From Leptospira levettii (lineage in GTDB: Bacteria; Spirochaetota; Leptospiria; Leptospirales; Leptospiraceae), in contig NZ_NPDM01000001.1 in assembly GCF_002812085.1 (NCBI RefSeq), forward strand, positions 124,001 through 188,000: a DNA stretch of 64,000 nt, read 5' to 3'. The notes beneath the pieces are model-generated. The model did no database searches, was not told the origin of the DNA, and was given only the letters and a program-made list of their open reading frames with translations. Below, in pieces: positions 27,229 to 36,649 of this stretch (the stretch's first letter is position 1; each line of letters begins with the position of its first letter). The position numbers and the translations under genes are program-made.

Positions 27229-27444
27229 TTACATCTTCCTTAGGTTCTTTTGGCCTAGGTCGGATAGGTTTGGCGATACCCAATTTCCTTTTTGGACCAC
27301 CTCACCTTGGAATGCTTCCATGAGGTACTCTTCGAAGGTTTTTCCGGATTGGTTTTGGGCAAATCCCTTTTTAGGACCTTGGCCAGCGAGCCCAGAATCC
27401 TTATGGCGGTTGTAAGCGGGTTGTTGGATGGATCGAACGATCAT
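27229..27444 (-). CDS. Small hypothetical protein, 71 aa, with a strong ribosome site
   Basis: This 71-residue protein has no signal peptide, no membrane helix and no cysteine. It is basic and Gln/Asn-rich, with KTFEEYLMEAFQGEVV as the only segment likely to be helical. A GGGAGGAAAAACCT ribosome site directly before ATG 27444 argues strongly for translation. The 5' region has an imperfect palindrome at 27460-27477 and a second inverted repeat further up. I know no homologue. It stands 57 bases before the Wzm-type permease on the same strand; a link to polysaccharide export is possible but unsupported. Confidence 0.65.
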   Translation of the reverse strand: MIVRSIQQPAYNRHKDSGLAGQGPKKGFAQNQSGKTFEEYLMEAFQGEVVQKGNWVSPNLSDLGQKNLRKM

Positions 27445-27719
27445 AGGTTTTTCCTCCCCGTCATCTAGTTAGACGACATAAAACTAAAAAATAATACCAA
27501 TAATATACTAAACGCTTGTTTACACTACTTAACATTTGAGAAGTTAAGTCAATATTTTTTTCACGTTTTTATCGGTTTGTATTAACAATTTAGCATTCCT
27601 ATGGGACAAAACCCGCCCCTTCTTGGATTTTTTTTCGCTCTTCTCTAGAATATGTCCCTTTTTCAAAAAAAAGCAAACGGAATGAGGGAAAAAAAGAACA
27701 AAATCGAACCCCAATCCTG
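27445..27719. other. Divergent intergenic region with two inverted repeats
   Basis: This AT-rich 275-base gap separates the divergent 71-residue gene and the 522-residue exported protein. It has no ORF I would accept. It holds GTCATCTA/TAGACGAC (27460-27467 and 27470-27477, one mismatch) next to the ribosome site of the small gene, and ACTTAAC/GTTAAGT (27527-27533 and 27543-27549) further up. On the minus strand a TTGACT overlaps the second repeat, and TATATTAT follows about 40 bases later, so the repeat could be an operator. Confidence 0.5.
27527..27549. promoter_or_regulatory. Inverted repeat ACTTAAC-N9-GTTAAGT, candidate operator
   Basis: Two perfect 7-base arms (27527-27533 and 27543-27549) are centred 16 bases apart, a geometry suited to a dimeric regulator. 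The repeat overlaps a minus-strand TTGACT hexamer upstream of the 71-residue gene. Confidence 0.35.
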
Positions 27720-29288
27720 GTGGATTGGCAGAAAATTGCGCTATTTTTGTCGTTTATCTTCGTACAGTCATTGTTTGCTGGCGAAAAATCACCAAAAGAA
27801 GTACCTGTGGCCAGTTTGCTGCGTGTTGGATTTTCCCCAAAACTTGTGGCCATCTGGCAACAAAAGGTAAAAGCCCCAAGGGCAGAGTTTTTTGCCTGGA
27901 AACGTTCTCTGAAGGATAAAGAAGCGGCACTTGTATCCAAATTATGGAAAGTCGAAAACTTGAGTTATCCCCCTCCGACTAGAGAAACAAAACCAAACGT
28001 ATACCAATTCCAAAACAATAGAGGGAATGATGTACTGAACGAAAACAAACCCAAAACAGAAAGTCCGGCCAAGGATCCATTTTTAGAAGATCATTTGTTT
28101 TTAGGACTTGGGTACCAAAACTTAGATGTCCAATACCTTCCCAGGGAAGAAAAAAACCACTCCTCCTTTGCCATTGGGGGATTCCAAAAAGGCCAACGAT
28201 TTTCCTTCGAAAAACGAGATGAAAACTTTTTATATGGCATTCATATCAAATACAATTCCTTCCACATAACATCGGGTAATCGGTATAAACCAATCCCTCA
28301 CTTTTACTTTGCCAAAGATCCCGAGTTTTATTCTCAAATGGATAGACCCAATTCACCTCTCCCCCAACCCATTCAAAGTTCCCATTTTTTCGGTACCCAA
28401 AACTCTATATTTGGGAAACTAACAGACTATGGAATTTATTATGCACCTGGGTTTTCATCATACCCTGGGATCTACGTTTCATCACCAAACAAATCATATT
28501 CGGGTGTTTGGTCCCCTGGCGAAAATAAATCCAGTTTTTTTATCAATGACACATTACAATTACAACAGTTTGGAAAACATAGAATCCAATCGGAATCAAT
28601 TTTGAATCACAAAGAATCTGTTGGTTTTTACTATTCCAAATCAGAATTTGTGGATTCAAATTTTTTAGTTGATGTTACTGTTTACCGCGACTCACCACTT
28701 TTATATGGGAACGTATCCAGTGGTGACATTCGCCCAGAAATCCCACAAACATTAGGGTATATGAGAGGTAGCTACCGAAACATTCTAGGAGGAGAGGTTT
28801 TATCTTCGCAGGAAGGGCATCGTTATGAAAGTGGTGGTTCAGGTTTTTTACCCATCATTGTTTCGCAGTATGGAAATGTTCTCTGCCGGTATCGGCAATA
28901 TAATGAAGTGGGAAACTACCAATACCAAGAAACAGGAAGAGCCATATTCTATGAATGGAGAAAAGATCGTACAGTTTTTTCCATTGGATGGGAGCGAAGG
29001 GAATTAGGAAGCCAATGGGAAGGAAAAATTGCAATCCCGATTCAAACTGGACATTTATTGGAACTGAGTGCAATTTTTAGAGAAGGGAATTTAAAAACAA
29101 GATCGTGGTTTGAGAACTGGACTTATGCTTCCGATTTTAATATCAATTTAACAGATAGAGAAGAAATCATCAAAATTAAATATATAAACCAATTTCTATC
29201 GTTAAACGTCAGTTATTCTGAGAAAAAAACATCACCCGCACCGATTTTATTCATCAATTTTCAATTTTTACATTTAATTGATCTTTAA
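27720..29288 (+). CDS. Exported protein of unknown function, possibly outer-membrane
   Basis: The 522-residue product starts at GTG 27720 and has a signal peptide MDWQKIALFLSFIFVQSLFA. The mature protein is rich in aromatic residues, Ser, Asn and Tyr, with alternating strands such as RFSFEKRDENFLYGIHIKYN and GHLLELSAIFREGN, and it ends LFINFQFLHLIDL. Alternating strands with a terminal hydrophobic strand are typical of an outer-membrane beta-barrel, although no family is recognised. An ATG at 27652 opens a different frame and does not serve this gene. Its stop overlaps the end of the minus-strand 195-residue gene by four bases. Confidence 0.72.
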   Translation: MDWQKIALFLSFIFVQSLFAGEKSPKEVPVASLLRVGFSPKLVAIWQQKVKAPRAEFFAWKRSLKDKEAALVSKLWKVENLSYPPPTRETKPNVYQFQNNRGNDVLNENKPKTESPAKDPFLEDHLFLGLGYQNLDVQYLPREEKNHSSFAIGGFQKGQRFSFEKRDENFLYGIHIKYNSFHITSGNRYKPIPHFYFAKDPEFYSQMDRPNSPLPQPIQSSHFFGTQNSIFGKLTDYGIYYAPGFSSYPGIYVSSPNKSYSGVWSPGENKSSFFINDTLQLQQFGKHRIQSESILNHKESVGFYYSKSEFVDSNFLVDVTVYRDSPLLYGNVSSGDIRPEIPQTLGYMRGSYRNILGGEVLSSQEGHRYESGGSGFLPIIVSQYGNVLCRYRQYNEVGNYQYQETGRAIFYEWRKDRTVFSIGWERRELGSQWEGKIAIPIQTGHLLELSAIFREGNLKTRSWFENWTYASDFNINLTDREEIIKIKYINQFLSLNVSYSEKKTSPAPILFINFQFLHLIDL

Positions 29289-29872
29289 TACAACAAATCG
29301 TCGGTTCTGATTTCCTGGTAGGTTTGTAATTGAAAAATTGGAATGGATTGTTTATCGATAAATTCATTTTTTTCGCCAGGAAGTTTTTTGGGTGTGGGCA
29401 GAGAGGACCTTTTTCCTCTTTCATCGACTGCATAATAATAGTATCCGATCCATTCACCTTTTACTAAATAAGGATTACCAATAAACAAATCTTTGACAAA
29501 AAATTCTGCGTCCAAATCAAACTTATTCCTACGATACCGGAAGTGAATTTCATCTCCATTTAAATCATAAAATACAACAAAATCCCCTTGTTTCCCTTTA
29601 AAATACAACTTCCATTCTAATGGGAAAATTCCCGTTTTTTGGAATTCTATTTTACCATCTAAGATTCGTTTTTCGGAACGAGAGATAGGACCTGTGTATT
29701 TGGAATCCGTTTCTGCAAAAAGACTACTGGATAGAAATAGAAAACCAATGAATCCAAAAATTTGTATCGGAGATAAAAATATCTTAGTTTGGATGGGAAT
29801 ATATTGATTTCGTAAATGTTTCCATTGCAAGAGAACTTTATGGAAAAAATTTGTGTACCAAAAGAATTTCAT
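29285..29872 (-). CDS. Exported hypothetical protein with fibronectin-like fold pattern
   Basis: The 195-residue protein has a hydrophobic segment at about 37-53 ending SSSLFA, which looks like a signal peptide behind an unusually long basic n-region; the true start may be further in. The mature part (GEWIGYYYYAVDERGKRSSLPTP) is beta-rich, reminiscent of a single immunoglobulin or FN3-like domain, with no catalytic motif. Its ATG overlaps the HEAT-repeat gene stop by four bases (ATGA), so it is the last gene of that operon. Confidence 0.65.
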   Translation of the reverse strand: MKFFWYTNFFHKVLLQWKHLRNQYIPIQTKIFLSPIQIFGFIGFLFLSSSLFAETDSKYTGPISRSEKRILDGKIEFQKTGIFPLEWKLYFKGKQGDFVVFYDLNGDEIHFRYRRNKFDLDAEFFVKDLFIGNPYLVKGEWIGYYYYAVDERGKRSSLPTPKKLPGEKNEFIDKQSIPIFQLQTYQEIRTDDLLY

Positions 29873-31017
29873 TTCGGTTCTTCTTCTGATTTATCCTCAG
29901 TTGTTTTATCATCGTCAGAGGGATTGTCTTTTCCATTGATCAAATCAATCGCTTTTTTTGCTGCTTTTTGAACCTTCGGACTTGGATCACGATCTCGTTT
30001 GTATTCCAATAATTCTAAAGCTTTGGGATCACGTAAATTTCCCATAAATTCAATCGCACGTAACCTAACCATACTATCATCATCACGAGCAAATTCATTC
30101 AGTTCTTGGAAAACTTCTTTATCACCCATAGTTACCAAAGCACCAATAGCATAAATTTTGAGTGATTGTGCTTTTTTTGCATCTAACTTTCCAGATGTTT
30201 TTTTAAGAGAATCTAGTAGTTCATATAACTTAGGTTTCGCAGCTTCTGATTTCAATTTTCCCAAAGTATTCATTGAATAACAACGGAGAGTTGTTGGTTG
30301 GATGTCGTCAAAAGCAACCTCGAGAAGAGCCGACTCCGCTTCTTGGTATAAAACGGTTCCAAAATACAATGCAATTTGTCCACGGATATCTGCATTATTA
30401 AACTTCTCTCTAAACTTTGTTTCCAAATAAGGTGCCGCAATTTTTCCCTCAGGTAATTCGGCGAGAGAACTGATGTATAAACTAAGAGTATTTGAGTTTT
30501 TAGTGAAATCTTCTTTTTTTACTTTTTCTAAAAGTGGGCTCGTTGCTTCAGCGAGTTTCATTTTTTTTGCTGAAGTAACAGCTTGTTTGTTCACATCTTC
30601 GTTTGGATCTTCAAAGAGTGAAATGATAGTTTCATGGTTTTCCTTTAGATTCAAATCTCCTACTGTTTTGAGTAAGACAATCTTCATCCCCATATCTTTT
30701 TCTGTTTTGAGTTGTTCTCCAACCAAAACAAAAAGTTCACTTGCACTTTCTTTCGGAAAACGAACAAGCTCACCTAACGCTTGTTTTCGTTCTTGGCTTG
30801 TGCCATAACGAATCATTTTAGAGAGAACTTCTTTTTTTTTGGAAATTTGTTCTGAAGAAAGTTCTTTCTCTTTTCCCATTAATGGAGAAAGAGAGAGAAC
30901 TCCGATGAATAAAAAACTAAGGAATTTATTTTGGTTGGTTTGCTTCCAATTCCAAAATCCTACGGTTGAGGGCTTGGATAAGGTGTTGGTTTTCCAAATT
31001 TTGACGGAACTTATCAA
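29869..31017 (-). CDS. Exported HEAT-repeat protein
   Basis: The mature protein is built of HEAT repeats, for example [20 protein letters not shown] and [19 protein letters not shown], and ends in a highly acidic Asp/Glu tail. A hydrophobic stretch [18 protein letters not shown] looks like a signal sequence, but there is no ATG or GTG close upstream. TTG 31017, inside the response-regulator gene, would give 382 residues with a long n-region, while ATG 30879 would lose the signal. I use 31017 and mark the start as uncertain. It is a probable periplasmic scaffold with unknown partners. Confidence 0.7.
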   Translation of the reverse strand: MISSVKIWKTNTLSKPSTVGFWNWKQTNQNKFLSFLFIGVLSLSPLMGKEKELSSEQISKKKEVLSKMIRYGTSQERKQALGELVRFPKESASELFVLVGEQLKTEKDMGMKIVLLKTVGDLNLKENHETIISLFEDPNEDVNKQAVTSAKKMKLAEATSPLLEKVKKEDFTKNSNTLSLYISSLAELPEGKIAAPYLETKFREKFNNADIRGQIALYFGTVLYQEAESALLEVAFDDIQPTTLRCYSMNTLGKLKSEAAKPKLYELLDSLKKTSGKLDAKKAQSLKIYAIGALVTMGDKEVFQELNEFARDDDSMVRLRAIEFMGNLRDPKALELLEYKRDRDPSPKVQKAAKKAIDLINGKDNPSDDDKTTEDKSEEEPK

Positions 31018-31399
31018 GTAAGTCTTTGATGTCTTTGGATAACTCTTCAATGTTCCAAGGTTTTTCGACATACCTACTGAGTCCCCCATTATTGATGGCG
31101 TAAATTGCGGAATCCAGTCCCGCTTGCCCTGTAAGAAGGATTTTGATCGCATCTGGGAGGCGTTGGTGCACCTGTTCCAAAAATCGATCCCCTTTCATTC
31201 CTGGCATCACCTGATCAGAAACGATGAGTTCTACAATATCGTTGCTACCAATGATTTCATCAATGAGGGAAAGTGCTTCTTCTGCACTACTTGCTGTCTC
31301 GATGATATGGGATTCTCCAAACCGAGCCAGTAGTTGTTCCGCAAGCGTCTCCAACACTGATACTTCATCATCGACACATATAATATAACCTTTACTCAT
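30926..31399 (-). CDS. Single-domain response regulator
   Basis: The 157-residue protein is a receiver domain (ICVDDE near the N-terminus, phospho-acceptor in [20 protein letters not shown], and VEKPW) followed by a helical tail that looks like a short coiled coil (about 125-155). It has no output domain. The SDQ-x-MPG and TGQAG pattern with EKPW matches the receivers found in RpfG-like and cyclic-nucleotide systems. GGGAAGGG precedes ATG 31399. It is 49 bases behind glgP and overlaps the start of the HEAT-repeat gene. The cognate kinase is not evident. Confidence 0.88.
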   Translation of the reverse strand: MSKGYIICVDDEVSVLETLAEQLLARFGESHIIETASSAEEALSLIDEIIGSNDIVELIVSDQVMPGMKGDRFLEQVHQRLPDAIKILLTGQAGLDSAIYAINNGGLSRYVEKPWNIEELSKDIKDLLDKFRQNLENQHLIQALNRRILELEANQPK

Positions 31400-31448
31400 T
31401 TGAAACCCTTCCCTTGGAACGATAATCCTTCTGTTCTATACTGTCGAT

Positions 31449-33962
31449 TCAGTTTTGTGGCAATTTATAGATAGTTTGGGGTGGAATTGTGTCAAGGAGT
31501 GGGACTTTCCAAATGTCCTTGGCATATTCCCGGATCGTTCGGTCAGAAGAAAATTTGCCAGACCTAGCCACATTGAGAATGGACTTTTTGGTCCAAGTCA
31601 CCTCGTCTAGAAAGTCATGAGCCACTCGGTTTTGTGTTTCGTCATAGGAGCGAAAATCAGCCATGAGTAGGTAATTGTCAGTGTAAAACAAACTATCATA
31701 AATCGGACCAAAAACACCAGGTTCGCCCAAAGAGAAAAAATTCTCACGGATCATGAGTAAAATTCGGTGTAAGTCTTCATTTTGGTGGATAACATCGGTT
31801 GGTTTGTATCCTGCTTCTTTCATTCGAAACACTTCTTCAGTATGGAGACCAAAGATATAAATGTTTTCTTGTCCCACTTCTTCCAAAATTTCAACATTGG
31901 CACCATCCAAAGTACCTATGGTCAAAGCACCATTTAACATGAATTTCATATTACTTGTTCCGGATGCTTCTGTACCTGCAGTTGAAATTTGTTCTGACAA
32001 ATTACTTCCAGGTATAATTTTTTCAGCAAGGCTCACGCGGTAATTAGGAATAAAGACAACCTTCAGTCGTTCGGCAACATCCTTATCGCGGTTCACAACC
32101 CAAGCCACATTATTAATGAGTTTGATGATGAGTTTTGCCATGTAATACCCAGGAGCGGCTTTACCTCCAAAGATGACAGTTCTTGGTGTGATCTCTGTAT
32201 TGGGATTTTCTTTGATCCTACGATAAAGTGCAATCACTCGTAAAACATTTAGAAGTTGGCGTTTGTATTCATGGAAACGTTTGATTTGCACATCAATCAG
32301 TGAAAGAGGATCGATTGTGATTCCAGTTTCACTTTTGATGATCCTTGCGAGTTCATTTTTGGCAGTAAACTTTACTTGTTTCCAATCATTGTGGAAATCG
32401 GCATCATCTACAAATGCCTCTAAATCCTTTAACTTGTATAAGTTGGTTGTGAACTCATTCCCTATTTTTTTTGAAATTAAATTCGCAAGGCTAGGGTTCG
32501 ATTGTAACAACCAACGTCTTGGTGTGATTCCATTTGTTTTGTTATTAAACTTTTCAGGAAATACTTTTGTGAAAGGTTGGAAAATGGTTTTTTGGATGAG
32601 ATCTGAATGTAAAGCGGCAACTCCATTCACACGGTATGATCCGATGACCGCTAAGTTTGCCATTCGCACTCGTTTTTCACTTCCCTCCTCGATGATACTC
32701 ACTTGTTGGATTTCGGATTCGGTTAAAACTCCTTTGTTACGAACGTCTGTTAAAAAACGATGGTTGATCTCATAAATGATTTCTAAATGCCTTGGTAATA
32801 ATTTTTCAAATAACTCAACACGCCAAGACTCAAGGGCTTCTGGTAACACTGTATGGTTGGTATAAGAGAATACGTTTGTCACAATCTCCCATGCAGGGTC
32901 CCAATCCATTTCCTCATTGTCTAAAAATATGCGCATGAGTTCTGCAATTCCAATGCTCGGGTGTGTATCATTCAATTGGATGGCAATATAATCTGGGAGT
33001 TCCTTTAAATTGTATTTGAATTCACGAAATTGGATGAGGATATCCTGTAAGGAAGCACACACCATAAAGTATTGTTGTTTGAGACGTAACACCTTCCCTT
33101 GTTCGGTAGTATCATTTGGATATAAAACTTTGGAGATATTTTCGGAGATTGATTTGTCTTGTACGGCTTTCATATAATCGCCGTGGTTAAAATAATCTAA
33201 GTTGAATTCCTCTGATGATTTTGCTGCCCAAAGCCTAAGATAGTTCACCGTACTCGTGTTAAATCCAGGGATAGGATAATCATGGGCGGAAGCAAGGACG
33301 GTTTCATCTGGTACCCAATCATGTTGTATTTTTCCTTTTCCAGAAACCCGCGTTTCTGTATGACCAAAAAATCCAACTGAAAACGAAATATCAGAGCGAA
33401 CTACTTCATATGGAACACCATCTGCATCCCAGTGGTCCGGCATTTCTAATTGGCTACCATTGGCTATGATTTGATTAAAAATCCCATAATCATACCGAAT
33501 TCCATATCCAAATCCTGGAACATTGAGAGTTGCCATTGAATCTAAGAAACAAGCTGCAAGTCGTCCAAGCCCGCCATTCCCTAAACCAGCATCCGTTTCA
33601 AATTCTAAAACATCTGTTAGTTCAAACCCAATCCCTCGTAACATTTCTTGGATGGTTTCATACAAACCAAGATTGATGAGAGCATTCATAAGAGTACGCC
33701 CCATTAAAAACTCTAACGAAAAGTAAAAAACTTTTTTTGGGTTTTGTTCTCGGTAACGTTCGTGAGTAGAATTAAGTCGATCAATCAGGAAGTCGCGAAT
33801 GGTATGACCGAGTGCCTTATAGATGTCTTCATTTTTTAAATTATAACGATTTTTTCCAATGGTATATTCTAAGTGGTGAGCAAATTGTTTTTCCATCGAA
33901 GCCAAGTCGGCTTTTTGTTCTTCGGATAATAAATTGATGAGACGAGGGTTGTTGACTACCAT
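31449..33962 (-). CDS. glgP: Glycogen/alpha-glucan phosphorylase
   Basis: The enzyme releases glucose 1-phosphate from alpha-1,4-glucans with phosphate and PLP in the cytoplasm. The 837-residue length is typical. The N-terminal domain shows LEFLMGRTLMNALINLG and LGNGGLGRLAACFLDSMATL. The C-terminal PLP segment EASGTSNMKFMLNGALTIG contains the PLP lysine, and GGKAAPGYYMAKLIIKLIN is the glucose-phosphate site. All are intact. It sits in a minus-strand run with a response regulator behind it and a DUF192 lipoprotein gene 52 bases upstream. No other glycogen genes are nearby. Confidence 0.97.
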   Translation of the reverse strand: MVVNNPRLINLLSEEQKADLASMEKQFAHHLEYTIGKNRYNLKNEDIYKALGHTIRDFLIDRLNSTHERYREQNPKKVFYFSLEFLMGRTLMNALINLGLYETIQEMLRGIGFELTDVLEFETDAGLGNGGLGRLAACFLDSMATLNVPGFGYGIRYDYGIFNQIIANGSQLEMPDHWDADGVPYEVVRSDISFSVGFFGHTETRVSGKGKIQHDWVPDETVLASAHDYPIPGFNTSTVNYLRLWAAKSSEEFNLDYFNHGDYMKAVQDKSISENISKVLYPNDTTEQGKVLRLKQQYFMVCASLQDILIQFREFKYNLKELPDYIAIQLNDTHPSIGIAELMRIFLDNEEMDWDPAWEIVTNVFSYTNHTVLPEALESWRVELFEKLLPRHLEIIYEINHRFLTDVRNKGVLTESEIQQVSIIEEGSEKRVRMANLAVIGSYRVNGVAALHSDLIQKTIFQPFTKVFPEKFNNKTNGITPRRWLLQSNPSLANLISKKIGNEFTTNLYKLKDLEAFVDDADFHNDWKQVKFTAKNELARIIKSETGITIDPLSLIDVQIKRFHEYKRQLLNVLRVIALYRRIKENPNTEITPRTVIFGGKAAPGYYMAKLIIKLINNVAWVVNRDKDVAERLKVVFIPNYRVSLAEKIIPGSNLSEQISTAGTEASGTSNMKFMLNGALTIGTLDGANVEILEEVGQENIYIFGLHTEEVFRMKEAGYKPTDVIHQNEDLHRILLMIRENFFSLGEPGVFGPIYDSLFYTDNYLLMADFRSYDETQNRVAHDFLDEVTWTKKSILNVARSGKFSSDRTIREYAKDIWKVPLLDTIPPQTIYKLPQN

Positions 33963-34014
33963 GCTTCGAAATGGTAAACGTCTCGAAAGGAAGATTCAAG
34001 TAAAAAGAGAAAAT

Positions 34015-34479
34015 TTAATCCTTTGCGGATACTTTCCTTTCTAGGGTGAGTACTGCATCTTTCCCAATTTTATGCTTCGCAAACCAACCTTGGTTCACTT
34101 CAAGTGCATACATAGCAGGTTTGGTTCCGTTATAAACCTCATCGGTTTGGTTCGGTTTCATATCGAATGATTCTAAAAGTCGCATATCTTCTGAAAAATA
34201 ACCAATGGACAATGGGATCAGGGTATTTTTCATCCAAAAGTTTAGGTAATCAGGTTTGGGGAATACAAAAAGCATTCCCTCGTCTTCTCCCAGTTTCGTG
34301 CGGTACATCAGTCCCGTTGCACGAGTGGATGGGGTATTTGCAATTTCCAATTTTAATACACGGTCAGCAACACTTCCAAACAGTACTTCTGGAGTATTGG
34401 TTTGTGATGGGAATGATTCCGCTTGTTTACAAACCAATCCGAAAAGTAAAATCAAAAGGAAAATGAACCGTGTCTTCAT
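34015..34479 (-). CDS. DUF192 family lipoprotein
   Basis: The 154-residue product carries a lipoprotein signal MKTRFIFLLILLFGLVC. The rest is a DUF192 domain (about 30-150): GLMYRTKLGEDEGMLFVFP, then FWMKNTLIPLSIGYF and ALEVNQGWFAKHKIGKDAVL match the family well. DUF192 proteins are small beta-barrels of unknown function, often exported. AAGGAAT precedes ATG 34479. It follows the crotonase gene after 11 bases and leads towards glgP, so it is probably part of the same operon; no shared function is evident. Confidence 0.9.
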   Translation of the reverse strand: MKTRFIFLLILLFGLVCKQAESFPSQTNTPEVLFGSVADRVLKLEIANTPSTRATGLMYRTKLGEDEGMLFVFPKPDYLNFWMKNTLIPLSIGYFSEDMRLLESFDMKPNQTDEVYNGTKPAMYALEVNQGWFAKHKIGKDAVLTLERKVSAKD

Positions 34480-34490
34480 AAATGGATTCC

Positions 34491-35255
34491 TTAAAAATTT
34501 GGTTTTCTTTTTTCAAGGAAAGCGGAAAGGCCTTCTTTCGTTTCTTTGTCTGCGAATCGACCACCAAACAACTGCTTTTCCCACTCAAGTCCACGATCCA
34601 TATTGGTTTCTAAACCTTGGCGAATCGCAGTTTTTGCCGCCTTAATTGCGTTAGGTCCTCGAGATAAAATTGTGGAGAGAGTTTTTTCTGATTCGTTTAA
34701 GAGTTCGGCTGGATCACAAACTTTGTTGACTAGGCCTAATCTGTATCCTTCCTCAGAGGAAATCATATCACCAGATAAAATGAGTTCTGTTGCTCGGCCT
34801 ACACCAATGAGTCTAGGCAATCTTTGGGAACCACCAAAACCAGGTAACAATCCTAAAGTAACTTCAGGAAGACCCAATTTGGCAACTGTCGACGCATAAC
34901 GAATGTCACATGCCATTGCCAATTCCATTCCACCACCTAAACAAAATCCATTGATAGCAGCAATTGAAATGAGTCCCGACAATTCCATTTTTCGAAATAC
35001 AGTTTGTCCCAGTTCCGAAAATGATTGTCCTTCTTTCACATTGAATTCTTTCATTTTGGCAATGTCAGCACCTGCGACAAATGCTTTCCCTTCGCCAGTA
35101 AGGATAAATCCCCTTACCTGAGGATTTGATTCTAATGTATCGACCATAGCGCCGATTTCAGTGATGACAACATCGTTTAGCGCATTGAGGGCTTCTGGTC
35201 TTTTGATGGTGACAATTGCAAAATTGGATTTGATTTGGATATCTAAAAAAGACAA
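34491..35255 (-). CDS. Enoyl-CoA hydratase/isomerase (crotonase family)
   Basis: The 254-residue protein most likely hydrates trans-2-enoyl-CoA in beta-oxidation. FVAGADIAKMKEF forms the first oxyanion-hole strand, CLGGGMELAMACDIRYAS carries the first catalytic Glu, and LGLPEVTLGLLPGFGGSQRL the second, so hydratase chemistry is supported rather than an isomerase lacking one Glu. The start is TTG 35255 with GGAGAAAT about ten bases upstream. It lies 11 bases behind the SpoIIE phosphatase gene. The chain-length preference cannot be told from sequence. Confidence 0.93.
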   Translation of the reverse strand: MSFLDIQIKSNFAIVTIKRPEALNALNDVVITEIGAMVDTLESNPQVRGFILTGEGKAFVAGADIAKMKEFNVKEGQSFSELGQTVFRKMELSGLISIAAINGFCLGGGMELAMACDIRYASTVAKLGLPEVTLGLLPGFGGSQRLPRLIGVGRATELILSGDMISSEEGYRLGLVNKVCDPAELLNESEKTLSTILSRGPNAIKAAKTAIRQGLETNMDRGLEWEKQLFGGRFADKETKEGLSAFLEKRKPNF

Positions 35256-35266
35256 ATGATTTCTCC

Positions 35267-36649
35267 TTATTCTTCTACTTCCAATATGAGGAACATGGTG
35301 TCATCAGAAAAAGTATCTAAACCGAACTTGGTTTTGAGTTCATGTAGAAGATTGTTTTCGAGTTGCTTGACGTTTTCGCTATTCCTGTGGCGATTGAGGA
35401 GAGCAAGTAACCCTTCGGTACCCAAACAATTGCCTTTGTGGTCCATGGATTCTATGAGTCCATCGGTATAGATAAAAAACCTGTCCCCTTTTGTGATCGG
35501 AAGGATCTTCTCTGAGATAGGAGGTACTTTGATATTAAAACCAAGGATTGCTCCTTGTGTTTCCAATTCCTGAAAATCCTCTCCTTTTTTTGCCAAAATC
35601 AGATAAGGATGGCCTGCATTTCCGATGGTGAGTTTTTTTTCGATAAAATCAAAAAACAAATAAATTGCGGATGCATGGTATTTATTCAGATCATGTGCCA
35701 GACGGTCATCCAAATAATCCATCAAACGTGCCGGTGCCGTTTTAAAACGATAAGGGATCGTAGAGACAAGGACCTTCATGATAGAAGCGACCATTGCAGA
35801 TGAAATTCCATGCCCCGCTACATCAGTCAGAAACACACCCACGTTTCCTTCCCTGAGTTGTACAAAATCAAAAAAGTCACCACCAATCACATTTGGACTT
35901 TTTCGATAAAAAGTAAAAGTTAAGTTTGGGATTTTGATATTTCCTGGGAAAAGTGCATCTTGTACACGTTTCGCAAGTTCTAACTCTTGTAACATAAATC
36001 GTTTTTCTTCAGACAGACTGTACATATCCGTTGTGTCTTTCCGTTTATTATAAACAAAAACTACCCCAAGAAGAGCACTGCCCCAATAAACAAAGAGTAA
36101 GAAGTATTGACTGAAATAAGAAGACCTTTCTGCAATCTCAAGTGGAAGTTGGAATGTATACGAAAGATGGAATCCTGTAAAATAAATTGCACTTAAGATA
36201 CACCCCCAAGGATTGAGTCGTGTACTATATAACAAAATGGGAATGATAAAGGACATGAGGTAAGAATTTAAAAGATAAAAATGACTGAGTGAAGGGAATG
36301 ATTGGATTCCTTTTAAGAATACCAAATAGATAAGCCCATCAGAAACAAACCCACTAAAATATATTACCTTTTCAATCGATATGGAATTTGTATAAAATTG
36401 TAATAACAAAACAAATCGAAGGATGGTAACTCCAAGCAAATAAGGAAGAATTTCCATTCGAATTTCTGCAAAAGGAGGAACGAAGAGTAAACTATAAACA
36501 ATGAAATGCGTTAAAAAAACGGAATATGTATATTCTTTATCAAAACGAGGCTCTGCTAGTTTTAAAATGTCCCATTCTTGTTTGGTTGGCTTATGAAAAA
36601 TTTCTTTAAAATAAATATAAAACGAACGAGTCAATCGGGTTCTCCCCAT
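35267..36649 (-). CDS. Membrane-bound SpoIIE/RsbU-type protein phosphatase
   Basis: The 460-residue protein has an N-terminal membrane part with about six to seven helices (about 40-200), a short coiled coil (LQELELAKRVQDALFPG) and a PP2C-type SpoIIE domain (about 235-460). The domain shows VIGGDFFDFVQL, FLTDVAGHGISSAMVAS, IGNAGHPYLIL, FIYTDGLIES and SDDTMFLILE, keeping the metal-binding Asp residues. Such phosphatases usually dephosphorylate anti-anti-sigma factors in response to a membrane-sensed signal; no STAS or anti-sigma gene is near. The domain is closely similar in design to the C-terminus of the fused kinase at 7146-10292. It overlaps the gene above by 19 bases. Confidence 0.92.
   Translation of the reverse strand: MGRTRLTRSFYIYFKEIFHKPTKQEWDILKLAEPRFDKEYTYSVFLTHFIVYSLLFVPPFAEIRMEILPYLLGVTILRFVLLLQFYTNSISIEKVIYFSGFVSDGLIYLVFLKGIQSFPSLSHFYLLNSYLMSFIIPILLYSTRLNPWGCILSAIYFTGFHLSYTFQLPLEIAERSSYFSQYFLLFVYWGSALLGVVFVYNKRKDTTDMYSLSEEKRFMLQELELAKRVQDALFPGNIKIPNLTFTFYRKSPNVIGGDFFDFVQLREGNVGVFLTDVAGHGISSAMVASIMKVLVSTIPYRFKTAPARLMDYLDDRLAHDLNKYHASAIYLFFDFIEKKLTIGNAGHPYLILAKKGEDFQELETQGAILGFNIKVPPISEKILPITKGDRFFIYTDGLIESMDHKGNCLGTEGLLALLNRHRNSENVKQLENNLLHELKTKFGLDTFSDDTMFLILEVEE

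Noticed and set aside
27652..27870. ATG-started frame upstream of the 522-aa exported protein
   Set aside because: It is in another frame, lacks a signal peptide and overlaps the real gene, which starts at GTG 27720 with a good signal sequence.
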